DNA from: Rhodoblastus acidophilus
GTDB lineage: Bacteria; Pseudomonadota; Alphaproteobacteria; Rhizobiales; Beijerinckiaceae
NCBI RefSeq assembly: GCF_025961575.1
Contig: NZ_JAOQNX010000038.1
Location: 1 to 43,526 of the forward strand
Length of the DNA: 43,526 bases
Direction of reading: 5' to 3'
Shown here: piece after piece, positions 16,683-25,088 of the stretch
Numbering within the stretch: position 1 is the first letter of the stretch
Layout: each line of letters starts with the position of its first letter
Program-made: the position numbers and the translations under genes
The notes under the pieces: generated by a model
Seen by the model: only the letters and a program-made list of their open reading frames with translations
Database searches by the model: none
Told to the model about the DNA's origin: nothing

Positions 16683-16898
16683 ATGGGCCAGATTATCCCT
16701 TTTCGATGCGCGAGGCGCCGCCGCGCGCCGCCCCCGGCCGAAACGGCCTCCGGCCCCGGCGCGGAAATCCTGTTCTTTCTCGGCGTGCGCTATTGCCGGG
16801 ATGAGAATGGCGGCAAACCTCAAAACGGCGGCAAGCCTCAAAACGGGGGCAAGCCGAACAGCCCGAATTCACGGACGCGCCGCAAGAAGCGGGCTTGA
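16683..16898 (+). CDS. Small basic protein with a hexapeptide repeat, function unknown
   Basis: 71 residues, starting at MGQIIPF with AGAGGAG five bases before the ATG. The longer in-frame reading from 16542 has no such site. Two parts are visible: GQIIPFRCARRRR at the N-terminus with the segment AEILFFLGVRYCR, then NGGKPQ repeated three times and a basic tail ending RTRRKKRA. The first part looks like short orphan proteins of methylotrophic Rhizobiales. No function can be assigned. Codon use matches the chromosome. Confidence 0.65.
   Translation: MGQIIPFRCARRRRAPPPAETASGPGAEILFFLGVRYCRDENGGKPQNGGKPQNGGKPNSPNSRTRRKKRA
16806..16859 (+). repeat. 18-base tandem repeat inside the 71-aa protein
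   Basis: Three units at 16806-16823, 16824-16841 and 16842-16859, coding NGGKPQ, NGGKPQ, NGGKPN. The frame is preserved, so copy number can change without breaking the gene. Confidence 0.85.
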
Positions 16899-16926
16899 AA
16901 ACTTCACAAATTCGCCTGTTGCGCCG

Positions 16927-17538
16927 TCATGAGGGCGGCTTTTCCTCTTTGCATTCGAATCCGGCGCGTTGCGCGCCAATCCCCTCCGCCTCGCCCTGGC
17001 GCAAGGCCAGCAGCCTGAACAGCGCAAATCCCTTTGGCGAGGGCGCCACCAGCCGCAATTCGTCCGCTTCCGCCGAAGCCCGCGCCGCCTCGTCGAGATC
17101 CTCGCGCGATTCGTCGATGGCGTCGGCCTGCGCCCGCGTGACGATCAGGATGTTGAAGCGCCCGTGCGGCGTCTGCGCGTCCGACCCCGAATAGATGATC
17201 GCGCCATTGTCGAGGCGCACCGACACCGACAGCGGATGATCGCCGTCGGCCTGGGCGCGCAGGCGCAGCGGGCCTTCGTTCAGATCGAACCGGCAGGCGG
17301 CGAGGAAGGCGAAGGGATCGGAAAACGGCGGCCCCGGATTGTCCGGCGTGGCGCGCGGCAGCAGTCGGACCTCGCCGAGCGGCAGGCTTTCGGCGAGGCG
17401 GCGATAGGCGGAATTGGGCGCGAGGCTCGGCGTCGCCAGCAGGGTGATCAGATGAACGGCGACCACGCCGAACACCAGCCCGAACCCCCAGGGGACCAGC
17501 GCGACCAGGCGATCGATGCGCTCCTCCCGCGTCTTCAC
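16927..17538 (-). CDS. DUF1254-type membrane-anchored protein
   Basis: 203 residues. One transmembrane helix lies near the N-terminus (LVPWGFGLVFGVVAVHLITLL), followed by a periplasmic beta-rich domain (ACRFDLNEGPLRLRAQADGD, then LSVSVRLDNGAIIYSG). The arrangement beside a DUF1214 protein is the standard Rhizobiales pair. In longer relatives the two domains are fused (DUF1254-DUF1214 proteins). The role is unknown; the pair is usually encoded next to envelope genes. Its ATG overlaps the stop of the upstream DUF1214 gene by four bases, which indicates translational coupling. Confidence 0.75.
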   Translation of the reverse strand: MKTREERIDRLVALVPWGFGLVFGVVAVHLITLLATPSLAPNSAYRRLAESLPLGEVRLLPRATPDNPGPPFSDPFAFLAACRFDLNEGPLRLRAQADGDHPLSVSVRLDNGAIIYSGSDAQTPHGRFNILIVTRAQADAIDESREDLDEAARASAEADELRLVAPSPKGFALFRLLALRQGEAEGIGAQRAGFECKEEKPPS

Positions 17539-18104
17539 GAGCAGGCCTCGCGGGAAATGGTCGGCAGGCTGAGGCCCTCATAGGCCTTGGACAGCGTGCT
17601 GGCGCCCGCCTGGTAGAGGCGCAGGGCCAGAAAGAAATTTGGGTCGTCGCCGAGCGGCAGCCAATTGCCCGGCCGCGCCTCGCGCGCCGCCTCGATGACG
17701 AAATCGCCGCTGCTCGACCGCAGCAGGCCGGCGGAGGTCAGGCCATAGCGATCCGCGACATTGGGCTGCGGCCGTCCATCGATCCGGTAGGCCGCGAGCG
17801 TCCACACCCGCGCCGGCAGGTCGGTTCCGGCGAGCCGGTAAGCGCAGCGCGAGTCGAGCGGGGCGCCCTGGTCGTCGGCGCGGGCGACGAACAGCAGGCC
17901 TTCGTTGACGCCCATCGGCGCCAGGCCTTCGGAGGCGATCGCCGCGCGCTCGTAGGGGTCGATGTCGGCGCCGCCGAGATGCGGCCAGGTGGTCCAGGGG
18001 CCGAGGCGCACGCTGTCGAACCCCGGCTCGCCGCGCAGGGCGTAGGCGGTGGCGGCGAGTCCCAGTCCCAAGGCCGCAAACACGACAATGATCAGCGCGC
18101 GCAA
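17535..18104 (-). CDS. DUF1214-type membrane-anchored protein
   Basis: 189 residues when started at the TTG at 18104, which gives an N-terminal membrane helix (ALIIVVFAALGLGLAATAYA) at the expected place, with GGGAA upstream. The open frame continues to 18437, but that extension is low-complexity Arg/Pro and looks non-coding. The domain has the DUF1214 signatures DIDPYERAAIASEG, LDSRCAYRLAGTDLPARVWT, NVADRYGLTSAGLL and ARPGNWLPLGDDPNF. The function is not known; the gene is in an operon with the DUF1254 partner. Confidence 0.82.
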   Translation of the reverse strand: MRALIIVVFAALGLGLAATAYALRGEPGFDSVRLGPWTTWPHLGGADIDPYERAAIASEGLAPMGVNEGLLFVARADDQGAPLDSRCAYRLAGTDLPARVWTLAAYRIDGRPQPNVADRYGLTSAGLLRSSSGDFVIEAAREARPGNWLPLGDDPNFFLALRLYQAGASTLSKAYEGLSLPTISREACS

Positions 18105-18183
18105 TGAATCGGATTCCCAAAACGACTGCCCGTTTCGAAATAGCCGTCCTCTGGAAAAAGTCGAGCGATTTCGGCGAGTGGGT

Positions 18184-18786
18184 TCAGTTTGTGCGCGCCG
18201 GGGGATTTGCGCTTGCAGGCGTCTTGAGTTCGGCGTCGGGCCCGCGCCACAGGCGGGAGACGCCGGCCATGGCCTTGTCCGGCAGGCTCGCCGCCGCCTC
18301 GCCCCAGCCGGCCGCCTTTTCGCGCAAGCCCTTTGTGTCCGGCCAGCTCGGCCGGGGGACGGCGAGGCCGAAGACTTTCCAGTCCTCGTTATGCGCAGGC
18401 TCGGCGGCGGGCGCGGCGGGCTGGGCCGGGCGCGCAACCGCGCGCGGCTCGGCGCGGCGCGTTTCGGCGGGACGGACCGGAGGACGCGCGGGGGGCGCCG
18501 CCGTCGGCCCCGGCGCCGGCGCCGCCGAGGCGGGCCGTCCGGGATCGGCGGCCGGGGCGAAACTGTTCAGGCTCGACAGCGCCGCGAGTTGCTCGGGATA
18601 ATAGGCGTAGGAGCGCGTTGCGCTTTCGCCATGGGCCGGTTCGGCATAGGCCAGGGGCGCCGTCGCGGCGGTCGTTTCCGGAGCTTGCGCCGGCGCGAAG
18701 AAAAAGACCAGTGGCGCGGCGAGCGCGACGGCGCCCGCCAGCAGCAGCGGCGTCCGGAAGGCGAGAGGATGGGCGCGGAGGAACAT
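18184..18786 (-). CDS. Alanine/proline-rich membrane-anchored hypothetical
   Basis: 200 residues. A hydrophobic N-terminal helix (TPLLLAGAVALAAPLVFFFA) would act as anchor or signal. The middle is low-complexity Ala/Pro/Arg. The C-terminal 60 residues (WKVFGLAVPRPSWPDTKG, then LREKAAGWGEAAASLPDKAM) look folded and helical. No family was recognised. It lies upstream of, and on the same strand as, the DUF1214/DUF1254 pair, 79 bases from the DUF1214 start, so it may be co-transcribed. The opposite strand is also open, but its product is a composition shadow. Confidence 0.55.
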   Translation of the reverse strand: MFLRAHPLAFRTPLLLAGAVALAAPLVFFFAPAQAPETTAATAPLAYAEPAHGESATRSYAYYPEQLAALSSLNSFAPAADPGRPASAAPAPGPTAAPPARPPVRPAETRRAEPRAVARPAQPAAPAAEPAHNEDWKVFGLAVPRPSWPDTKGLREKAAGWGEAAASLPDKAMAGVSRLWRGPDAELKTPASANPPARTN

Positions 18787-18902
18787 GGCGGCTCCGTGTC
18801 GTCGGGGCGGCGATCAAGCCCGAGCATTGCGGCGAAAGCGCGTCGGAAATAGGCTCTTGTCGAGAATGGAGGGTTCACGCGCCGTTCAGAGTCGCGTGGC
18901 CA

Positions 18903-19475
18903 ATGTGTGGCATGGGCGGAAAAACGGCGGGGATTGGCGGATTTCTGCTCGGCGGCTTGCTTGCGCTGGCGGCCGGGCCCGCTTGCGCGCAGGCCCATTT
19001 CGGCGGCGGCGGCTTTCCCGGCGTCCATTTCGGCGGGCCGCGCTTCGACGGGCCGCGCTTCGACGGGCCGCGCTTCGACGGGCCGCGGCCGCACGACCCC
19101 ATGGGCCGCGACGATGTCATGCCGCCGCCGCATCAGCCCGCCGGCCCGCCGCCTCCGGATGCGTCCTTCGAACCCGGCGGTCCGCCGCCGCCGGAGCCTC
19201 CGGGGCCGCCGCCGCCCGGACCCGCTCCGGCCCGCAAATGTTTCAGCCCCGCGGAATCCCGCGCGCGAGTGGCGCAGTACGATCTGCGTCCGCCCTTCGA
19301 AATGATGCGGCGCGCGGCGGTGCTCGCCGACGCCCAGGCGCTCGGCGGCAAGCTGTGCCGCTGGGCCGACCTCGACATCTACGATATCAGCCTGCTGCGC
19401 CCTGACGGACGGGTGGTTCATGTGTTTCTCGACGCATCGACCGGCCACGAAGTCAGCGCGCCCAAACCGCATTGA
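18903..19475 (+). CDS. Exported Pro/Gly-rich protein upstream of a two-component pair (possible FeuN analogue)
   Basis: 190 residues from ATG 18903 (a second ATG lies nine bases on). A signal peptide (GIGGFLLGGLLALAAGPACA) ends near residue 28. A low-complexity part follows with four FDGP units encoded by a 15-base tandem repeat near 19036-19085, then PPPP runs. The C-terminal 75 residues look folded: CFSPAESRARVAQYDLRPPF, a helix, a second Cys, then DLDIYDISLLRPDGRVVHVF and DASTGHEV. The last part resembles a PepSY fold. In Sinorhizobium the small periplasmic inhibitor FeuN precedes feuP-feuQ, and the order here is the same. The regulator starts 12 bases downstream. Confidence 0.7.
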   Translation: MCGMGGKTAGIGGFLLGGLLALAAGPACAQAHFGGGGFPGVHFGGPRFDGPRFDGPRFDGPRPHDPMGRDDVMPPPHQPAGPPPPDASFEPGGPPPPEPPGPPPPGPAPARKCFSPAESRARVAQYDLRPPFEMMRRAAVLADAQALGGKLCRWADLDIYDISLLRPDGRVVHVFLDASTGHEVSAPKPH

Positions 19476-19487
19476 AGGGACGCAGTC

Positions 19488-20168
19488 TTGCGCCTGCTCG
19501 TGATCGAAGACGACAAGGATCTCAACCGGCAGATCGTCGCCGCGCTCGAAGCCGCCGGCTATGCCGTCGATTCCGCCCGCGACGGCGAGGAAGGCCATTT
19601 TCTCGGCGACACCGAGCCTTACGACGCCATTGTGCTCGACCTCGGCCTGCCCAAGCTCGACGGCATTTCCGTGCTGTCGCGCTGGCGCGGGGCCGGGCGC
19701 GTCATGCCGGTCCTGATCCTCACCGCCCGCGACGGCTGGACGGAAAAGGTCCAGGGTTTTGATGCCGGCGCCGACGATTACGTCCCAAAACCGTTCCATA
19801 TGGAGGAGCTTTTGGCGCGGCTGCGGGCGCTGTTGCGGCGCTCCGCCGGCCACGCCAGCAACGAGCTGGTCTGCGGCCCGGTGCGGCTCGACACCCGCGC
19901 CAGCCGCGTGCTGGTCGACGGCCTGGCCATCAAGCTGACCTCGCACGAATTCCGGCTGTTGTCCTATCTGATGCACCATACCGGCCGGGTCGTGTCGCGC
20001 ACCGAGATCGTCGAGCATCTCTACGATCAGGATTTTGATCGCGACTCCAACACGATCGAAGTGTTCGTCGGCCGGCTGCGCAAAAAGCTCGGGGTCGACG
20101 TGCTGCATACGGTGCGCGGCCTCGGCTATGTGATGAACGCCGCCGGCCCCGACGCCGGAAAAAACTGA
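19488..20168 (+). CDS. OmpR-family response regulator, FeuP-like
   Basis: 226 residues from a TTG start with GAAGGGA upstream. Receiver domain: acidic pocket IEDDKD, phospho-acceptor Asp51 in IVLDLGLPKLDG, Thr in LILTARDG and Lys in YVPKPFHMEE. The DNA-binding winged helix occupies residues 130-222, with LTSHEFRLLSYLMHH and the recognition-helix region NTIEVFVGRLRKKLG. The text GEEGHFLGDTEPYDA is typical of the Rhizobiales FeuP group, which controls cyclic glucan export in Sinorhizobium. It could instead be a related PhoP/QseB-type regulator. It sits between its putative periplasmic modulator and its kinase, 13 bases before the latter. Confidence 0.9.
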   Translation: MRLLVIEDDKDLNRQIVAALEAAGYAVDSARDGEEGHFLGDTEPYDAIVLDLGLPKLDGISVLSRWRGAGRVMPVLILTARDGWTEKVQGFDAGADDYVPKPFHMEELLARLRALLRRSAGHASNELVCGPVRLDTRASRVLVDGLAIKLTSHEFRLLSYLMHHTGRVVSRTEIVEHLYDQDFDRDSNTIEVFVGRLRKKLGVDVLHTVRGLGYVMNAAGPDAGKN

Positions 20169-20181
20169 CGAAGGAGAGCGT

Positions 20182-21549
20182 TTGCGCGCCGGTTTCTCAC
20201 GCTCCATCGCCGCGCGGCTGTTCTGGTCGGCGGTGTTCGCCTGCGTGGTGGTGCTCACCCTCGCCGGCCTGGCGCTGACCGCGCTCTACCGGCAGACCGC
20301 TCAGGTCGCGCTGGACGAGCAGTTGAACATCTATCTGAGCGCGCTGGTCGCCGACCTCGTCAATCCGCGCGAGGACAACGAGCCCGGCCAGCTCGGCGCG
20401 CCGCAGTTCCAGCTCGCTCTGTCCGGCTGGTACTGGCAGATCACCAAGATCGGAAGCCTGCCGCCGGAGATTCGCACCTCGCGCTCTTTGTTCGCCGCTT
20501 ATCTCGCCCCTCTGCCGGATTCGGTTGCGCCGGATTCGACGGGGCGCCGGCGCGGCGAGATCGCCGGGCCGGAAAACAAGCCGCTGCGCATGCTGGAGCG
20601 CCGGATCGACGCCGGCGACCAGGGGCGCTACATCGTCCAGGTCGCCGCGACCACGGCGAGCATCGAGCGGCAGGTCAGCCAATTCGACTGGGCGCTGGGC
20701 GTCACCTTCTTCACGCTCGCTTTGCTGCTGGTCGCCGCCATGGCGGCGCAGGCGCGCTACGGCCTGCGCCCGCTGCTGGCGCTGCGCGGCGACGTGATGG
20801 CGGTGCGGCGCGGGCAGGCCGACCGGATCAGCGGGGAATTCCCCACCGAAATCGCGCCGCTCGCGGCGGAATTGAACCTGCTGATCGCCACCAACCGCGA
20901 GATCGTCGAGCGCGCCCGCACCCAGGTCGGCAATCTCGCCCATGCGCTGAAAACCCCGCTGTCGGTGATCGTCAACGAGGCGGAGGCGGAATCGTCGCCG
21001 CTGGCGGAGAAAGTGGCCGAGCAGGCGCTGGTGATGCGCCATCAGGTCGGCTTCTACCTCGACCGCGCCCGGGCGGCGGCGCGCGCCGGCGCCATCGGCG
21101 TCGCCACGTCGGCCGCGCCGGCGCTCGCGGCCATGGCGCGCGCCTTCGCCAAGATCTATGCGCGAATCGATCTTTGCGTCGAGTGTCCGGAGGATCTGCG
21201 TTTTCTCGGGGAGAAGCAGGATTTCGACGACATGCTCGGCAATCTCGTCGACAACGGCTGCAAATGGGCGCGCCGCGAGGTGCGGGTGGTGGTCGAGCCG
21301 CCGGAGGACGCCGGCGCGGAGCGGCTGTTCCTGCGCGCCGTCATCGACGACGACGGGCCCGGTCTTGCGTCGGAAGGCCGCGCCGAGGCTTTGCGACGGG
21401 GGCGCCGCCTCGATGAAAGCAAGCCCGGCTCGGGTCTTGGCCTGTCCATCGTCAAAGAGCTGGCCGAGGCCTATGGCGGCCGGCTGGAGCTGACGGACTC
21501 GCCGCTTGGCGGCTTGCGCGCGGTGCTGCTTTTGCCCGCGGCGGCGTGA
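20182..21549 (+). CDS. Membrane sensor histidine kinase, partner of the FeuP-like regulator
   Basis: 455 residues from TTG 20182, with GAAGGAGAG directly upstream. Transmembrane helix 1 lies at about residues 12-36 (LFWSAVFACVVVLTLAGLAL) and helix 2 at about 171-195 (WALGVTFFTLALLLVAAMAA). Between them is a periplasmic sensor of about 135 residues containing GWYWQITKIG. A HAMP-like linker follows, then His254 in NLAHALKTPLSVIVNEAE, the N box NLVDNGCKWA, DDDGPGL and SGLGLSIVKELAEAYGG. The family (PhoQ/FeuQ type) phosphorylates the regulator encoded just upstream. TTG is used as start by both genes of the pair, which may keep expression low. Confidence 0.9.
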   Translation: MRAGFSRSIAARLFWSAVFACVVVLTLAGLALTALYRQTAQVALDEQLNIYLSALVADLVNPREDNEPGQLGAPQFQLALSGWYWQITKIGSLPPEIRTSRSLFAAYLAPLPDSVAPDSTGRRRGEIAGPENKPLRMLERRIDAGDQGRYIVQVAATTASIERQVSQFDWALGVTFFTLALLLVAAMAAQARYGLRPLLALRGDVMAVRRGQADRISGEFPTEIAPLAAELNLLIATNREIVERARTQVGNLAHALKTPLSVIVNEAEAESSPLAEKVAEQALVMRHQVGFYLDRARAAARAGAIGVATSAAPALAAMARAFAKIYARIDLCVECPEDLRFLGEKQDFDDMLGNLVDNGCKWARREVRVVVEPPEDAGAERLFLRAVIDDDGPGLASEGRAEALRRGRRLDESKPGSGLGLSIVKELAEAYGGRLELTDSPLGGLRAVLLLPAAA

Positions 21550-21688
21550 CGGGCGAACGCCTCCGGCTGGCGCGGGCGCCACATCAGGGATTTTTCAACG
21601 CTCTTGCCGCAGAGTTTAACTTTCGCGTTGCGGCGCCGCTGACTATATTGCGGCGCCGAAGCCGCATTCGGTCTTAGGAGGTTTTATC

Positions 21689-22102
21689 GTGCATCGCCTG
21701 GCGCGCGCGGGTTTCGCGCTGATCGCTCTCGTCTCGCTGTCCGCTTGCAATTCGGGCTTGTCCGAAGGGCCGGCGGTCGCCGCCGTTTCCGCCCCCGCGC
21801 CCGCCGCCCAGCCTGCGGCGCCGCCCGCGCCGCCGCCCTATGTCGGCCTGGCCGACGGCTCGCTCGGGCAAAAACTCGACGCCGCCAGCCGGTCGGCCGC
21901 CAACAAGGCGGAGATCGCCGCGCTCGCGTCGGGCGACCGCAAGACCTGGCGTGGCGAGAACGGCGCCTATGGCTATGTCGCGCCCGGCGCCGCCAACGGC
22001 GATTGTCGCGATCTCACCCACACGATCTATGTCAACGGCCGCCCGAATGTCGGCAAGGGCACGGCCTGCAAGGCCGGCGACAGCTGGAAGCTCAACGGCT
22101 GA
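21689..22102 (+). CDS. Lipoprotein of the RT0821/Lpp0805 surface-antigen type
   Basis: 137 residues from a GTG start behind TAGGAGG. The signal peptide ends in the lipobox LSAC (residues about 17-20), so an N-terminal lipid is expected. An Ala/Pro linker follows, then a C-terminal domain with LGQKLDAASRSAANKAEIAA, TWRGENGAYGYVAPG, CRDLTHTIYVNGRP and CKAGDSWKLNG. That is the pattern of the 17-kDa rickettsial surface-antigen C-terminal domain. It probably lies on the periplasmic face of a membrane. TATATT at about 21643 is a likely -10 element. Confidence 0.8.
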   Translation: MHRLARAGFALIALVSLSACNSGLSEGPAVAAVSAPAPAAQPAAPPAPPPYVGLADGSLGQKLDAASRSAANKAEIAALASGDRKTWRGENGAYGYVAPGAANGDCRDLTHTIYVNGRPNVGKGTACKAGDSWKLNG

Positions 22103-22110
22103 ACACTTCT

Positions 22111-22137
22111 GGCGCCGCCGCGCGAGGCGGCGGCGCC
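22111..22137. terminator. Possible terminator hairpin between convergent genes
   Basis: GGCGCCGCC can pair with GGCGGCGCC around a short loop. There is no T run on either side, so it may stall transcription only in combination with Rho. Confidence 0.35.
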
Positions 22138-22143
22138 TTCCGA

Positions 22144-22650
22144 TCACCAACCGCTGTAATAGCCGCCGGGGCAGGTGCAGCCGCCGCCATAATAGCCGCC
22201 ATAGGCGGCGGGGGCGTAGCCGTAGCCTCCCCAGCCCCAATCCGAAGCCGCCGCCGCGGCCCCAAGTCCGATGCCCAGGCCGGCGAGGCCCAGGCCGACG
22301 CCCGGTCCCCAACCCCAGCCGCCGCCGCCCCAACGGCCGCCGCGCCAGCCCGCGCCGCGCCAGCCGCCATTCCAACCGGCGCGGTTCCAGCCTCCGCGGT
22401 TCCAGCCGCCGCCCGTCGCCCATCCGCCGCCTCGGAAGCCGCCGCCCTGGAAGGCCGCGCCCCGGAACCCGCCGCCGCCGAAGCCGCCGCCGTGGAAACC
22501 GCCGCCGTGGAAACCGCCGCCGTGGAAACCGCCCCCGTGGAATCCGCCGCCGCCCCGGAAGGCGAGGGCCGGTTCGCTGGCGACAAACGCGCCGGCTGCG
22601 GTGAGCGCTGTCGTGAACGCCAAAACTTTGATCGATGATTTTCCGCGCAT
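22144..22650 (-). CDS. Exported glycine-rich protein with GGGFH repeats
   Basis: 168 residues from ATG 22650 (GGGAGAG five bases upstream; an upstream in-frame start at 22686 lacks a site). The signal peptide is VLAFTTALTAAGAFVASEPALA. The mature part is Gly-rich, with five GGGFH(G) repeats (22480-22560), then Gly/Trp segments, a hydrophobic Gly/Ala stretch and a C-terminus rich in Tyr with two Cys (GGGCTCPGGYYSGW). It resembles the exported protein at 13693 in design but not in sequence. The function is unknown; such proteins may coat the cell surface. Confidence 0.75.
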   Translation of the reverse strand: MRGKSSIKVLAFTTALTAAGAFVASEPALAFRGGGGFHGGGFHGGGFHGGGFHGGGFGGGGFRGAAFQGGGFRGGGWATGGGWNRGGWNRAGWNGGWRGAGWRGGRWGGGGWGWGPGVGLGLAGLGIGLGAAAAASDWGWGGYGYAPAAYGGYYGGGCTCPGGYYSGW

Positions 22651-22726
22651 GAATGCTCTCCCGAGGTTTGTGCCTCGGCGCCGCAACGCGACGGCGCGCC
22701 CTATGGTTCCGAAGCGCGCCGGACGA

Positions 22727-23593
22727 TCATTGCAGTTGCGCGCGAATCCTCTGCAGCTCGGCCTTGCGCTGCTCGCTCACCTGCGGCCAGGACAATTTCA
22801 GTTTATCCATGGAGTCGAGGATGATCTGCGAGACGATCAGCCGCGCATTGGGCTTGTCGTCGGCGGGCACGACGAACCAGGGGGCGCTTTTCGTGCTGGT
22901 TTCGCTCAAGGCGCGCTCGTAGGCGCGGCGGTAGTCGCTCCAAAAACCGCGCTCGACCAGATCGGCCTGGGAGAATTTCCAGTTTTTCTGCGGCTCGTCG
23001 ATGCGGGCGAGAAAGCGCTTGCGCTGCTCCTCCTTGGACAGGTGCAGGAAAAACTTCAGCACATGGATGTTGTTGGCGCCCAGATGCCGCTCGAAGCCGC
23101 GGATCGAGCGGTAGCGCTCCTCCCAGAAGGCGTCGTCGGCTTGCGAGGGGTCGCGCCCCTCGGTGGCGAGCAGTTCGGGATGCACGCGGACGATGAGCAC
23201 GTCCTCGTAATGCGAGCGGTTGAAAATGCCGATGCGGCCGCGCTCCGGCAGGGCGCGATAGGCCCGCCACAAGAAATCATGCTCGAGTTCGGCGCCGCCC
23301 GGGTGCTTGAAGCTGGTGACCTCGCAGCCTTGCGGGTTGACGCCCGACATGACGTGCCGGATCACCCCGTCCTTGCCGGCGGCGTCCATCGCCTGGAAGA
23401 TGATGAGCAGGGCGTGGCGGTCGTCGGCGTAGAGCTTTTGCTGCTGGTCGCTCATCCGGGAAATGTGCCGGGCGAGCTGCGCCTGATAATCGTCTTTCGA
23501 ATCGTAAAAATCGTCGACGCGCGTCGGCCATTTCTTCAGCTCGACGGCATGGTCCGGCTTGACGCGAAAATCGTCGGGGTCGATGTCCTTCAT
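22727..23593 (-). CDS. ppk2: Polyphosphate kinase 2 family protein
   Basis: 288 residues, the one-domain PPK2 length. The P-loop reads [19 protein letters not shown] (Lys74). The following segments are [38 protein letters not shown], then [16 protein letters not shown] and the lid region with [21 protein letters not shown]2 enzymes transfer phosphate between polyphosphate and (d)NDP or NMP; the class cannot be fixed here. It starts seven bases after the alcohol dehydrogenase gene ends on the same strand, so the two form an operon. Confidence 0.93.
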   Translation of the reverse strand: MKDIDPDDFRVKPDHAVELKKWPTRVDDFYDSKDDYQAQLARHISRMSDQQQKLYADDRHALLIIFQAMDAAGKDGVIRHVMSGVNPQGCEVTSFKHPGGAELEHDFLWRAYRALPERGRIGIFNRSHYEDVLIVRVHPELLATEGRDPSQADDAFWEERYRSIRGFERHLGANNIHVLKFFLHLSKEEQRKRFLARIDEPQKNWKFSQADLVERGFWSDYRRAYERALSETSTKSAPWFVVPADDKPNARLIVSQIILDSMDKLKLSWPQVSEQRKAELQRIRAQLQ

Positions 23594-23600
23594 ATCCGCC

Positions 23601-24596
23601 TCATGGAATCAGCACCGCGGCGCCTTCGAAGGCGCCGGCGCGAAGGTCGGCGAGCGCCCGATTGGCCTCGCGCAGCGGGTAACGCGTGATCTGCGTCCGC
23701 AAGCCCAATTCGGGGGCGAGTCGTAAAAATTCGACGCCGTCGCGGCGGGTGAGATTGGCCACCGAGACGAGCTGGCGCTCCTCCCACAGCAGGGCGTAGG
23801 GAAAGCTTGGAATGTCGCTCATGTGGATGCCGGCGCAGACCACCGCGCCGGCTTTTCGCACCGCTTTGAGCGCCAGAGGGACCAGCGCGCCGACGGGCGC
23901 GAAAATAATGGCGGCGTCGAGTTTTTCCGGGGGCGTTTCGCTCGCGCCGCCCGCCCAGACGGCGCCTAAACTTTTGGCAAAATCTTGGGCGCGCGCGTCG
24001 CCGTCCCTGGTGAAGGCGAAGACGGCATGGCCCTGTTTCGTTGCGGCTTGCGCCAGAATATGGGCGGCGGCGCCAAATCCATAGAGGCCCAAATTCTGCA
24101 CACGCCCGGCGCTGCGCAAGGCGATCTTGAAGGCGCGCCAGCCGATCAGCCCGGCGCAGAGCAGCGGCGCCAGTTCCGCCGAATCTCCCTTTTCGCCGAG
24201 CGGGAAGGAAAAGCGCGCGTCGGCGAGGCAATGGGTGGCGTAGCCGCCGTCGCGTGTGTGGCCGGTGAATTCGGGGGCGTCGCAGAGGTTTTCATGGCCG
24301 GATCGGCACGGGCCGCAGGTCTGGCAGGAATGGCCGAGCCAGGGGACGCCGACGCGTTCGCCGAGCGAAAAGCCGGTGACGCCTGGGCCCAAAAGATCGA
24401 CGCGGCCGACGATTTCATGGCCGGGGATGATCGGCAGATGCGGATCGGGCAGTTCGCCGTCATGGACGTGCAGGTCGGTGCGACAGACGCCGCAGGCCTC
24501 GATTTTCACGCGAATCTGGCCGGGGCCGGGCAGGGGATCGGGGCGCTCCTCCGCCTGCAGCGGTCCGCCGATTTTTTTCAGGACCATTGCGAACAT
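23601..24596 (-). CDS. Zinc-dependent alcohol dehydrogenase (AdhA-like, MDR family)
   Basis: 331 residues. Catalytic zinc ligands: Cys in [16 protein letters not shown] and His in PGHEIVGRV. Four structural-zinc cysteines lie in [15 protein letters not shown]. The nucleotide-binding fold has [16 protein letters not shown]; this GxGxxA variant is typical of the AdhA-like group. The group oxidises primary alcohols or reduces aldehydes with NAD(P). GGAAA lies upstream of ATG 24596; an ATG three codons later is possible. It is followed after seven bases by the polyphosphate kinase gene. A 10-bp hairpin stands in front of the start. Confidence 0.9.
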   Translation of the reverse strand: MFAMVLKKIGGPLQAEERPDPLPGPGQIRVKIEACGVCRTDLHVHDGELPDPHLPIIPGHEIVGRVDLLGPGVTGFSLGERVGVPWLGHSCQTCGPCRSGHENLCDAPEFTGHTRDGGYATHCLADARFSFPLGEKGDSAELAPLLCAGLIGWRAFKIALRSAGRVQNLGLYGFGAAAHILAQAATKQGHAVFAFTRDGDARAQDFAKSLGAVWAGGASETPPEKLDAAIIFAPVGALVPLALKAVRKAGAVVCAGIHMSDIPSFPYALLWEERQLVSVANLTRRDGVEFLRLAPELGLRTQITRYPLREANRALADLRAGAFEGAAVLIP

Positions 24597-24614
24597 GGTC
24601 GATTTCCAAATGCA

Positions 24615-24640
24615 GACGGCGGGATTTCACTCCCGCCGTC
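24615..24640. other. Perfect 10-bp hairpin upstream of the alcohol dehydrogenase
   Basis: GACGGCGGGA, loop TTTCAC, TCCCGCCGTC. It lies between the DUF1772 stop (24666) and the dehydrogenase start (24596), both on the minus strand. No T run follows, so it is either a weak terminator for DUF1772 or a leader structure. Confidence 0.5.
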
Positions 24641-24665
24641 CAAAACTGTCAAACCGGGGCCGGGC

Positions 24666-25088
24666 TCAGGCGAGGATCCAGCCGAACACGGCGCTCGCGG
24701 CGAGGCCGATCACGACCAGGCCCCATTCGAGCCAGCCCCAGTCGCGCACCAGTTCGCGCGAGTCCGCTTGCGGCTGGGCCTGCGCCAGCAGGCGATTGTT
24801 GATCGGCACGACGATGAAATAGAAATAGGGCCAGCTCGTCGCCGCGATCAGCGCCCCGACCAGCCAGCGGATGTCCTGGCCCTGGCCGAACGCCGCCAAA
24901 GCCGCGACCGCGCCGATGAGGGCGAGGCCGCCGAGCAGGGCGAAGCCGCGCCGGTCGCTCGGCGCCCACTCGCGGATCATGGAGGAATCGTCCAGGGCCA
25001 GCCGCGCGGGCTGCTCCACCAAAGCGATGTAGAGGGCGGCGCCGGTGAAGGCGGCGGCGAAAGCGAAAGCGAGCAGTCCGGCGAGCAT
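24666..25088 (-). CDS. DUF1772-like four-helix membrane protein
   Basis: 140 residues from ATG 25088; the frame is open to 25532, but the first part has no coding look. Four hydrophobic helices are visible: LAGLLAFAFAAAFTGAALYI, FALLGGLALIGAVAALAAF, WLVGALIAATSWPYFYFIVV and WGLVVIGLAASAVFGWILA. Between the last two comes PINNRLLAQ, the conserved loop of DUF1772 (anthrone-oxygenase-like) proteins. It sits in the inner membrane; the function in bacteria is unknown. It diverges from the 59-aa gene. Confidence 0.8.
   Translation of the reverse strand: MLAGLLAFAFAAAFTGAALYIALVEQPARLALDDSSMIREWAPSDRRGFALLGGLALIGAVAALAAFGQGQDIRWLVGALIAATSWPYFYFIVVPINNRLLAQAQPQADSRELVRDWGWLEWGLVVIGLAASAVFGWILA

Noticed and set aside
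16806-16859. 18-base repeat as a CRISPR or iteron array
   Set aside because: It lies within a reading frame and encodes a hexapeptide repeat; no replication gene is near.
18567-20258. 563-codon minus-strand frame across the periplasmic protein and response regulator
   Set aside because: It covers two well-supported plus-strand genes and has no recognisable domain.
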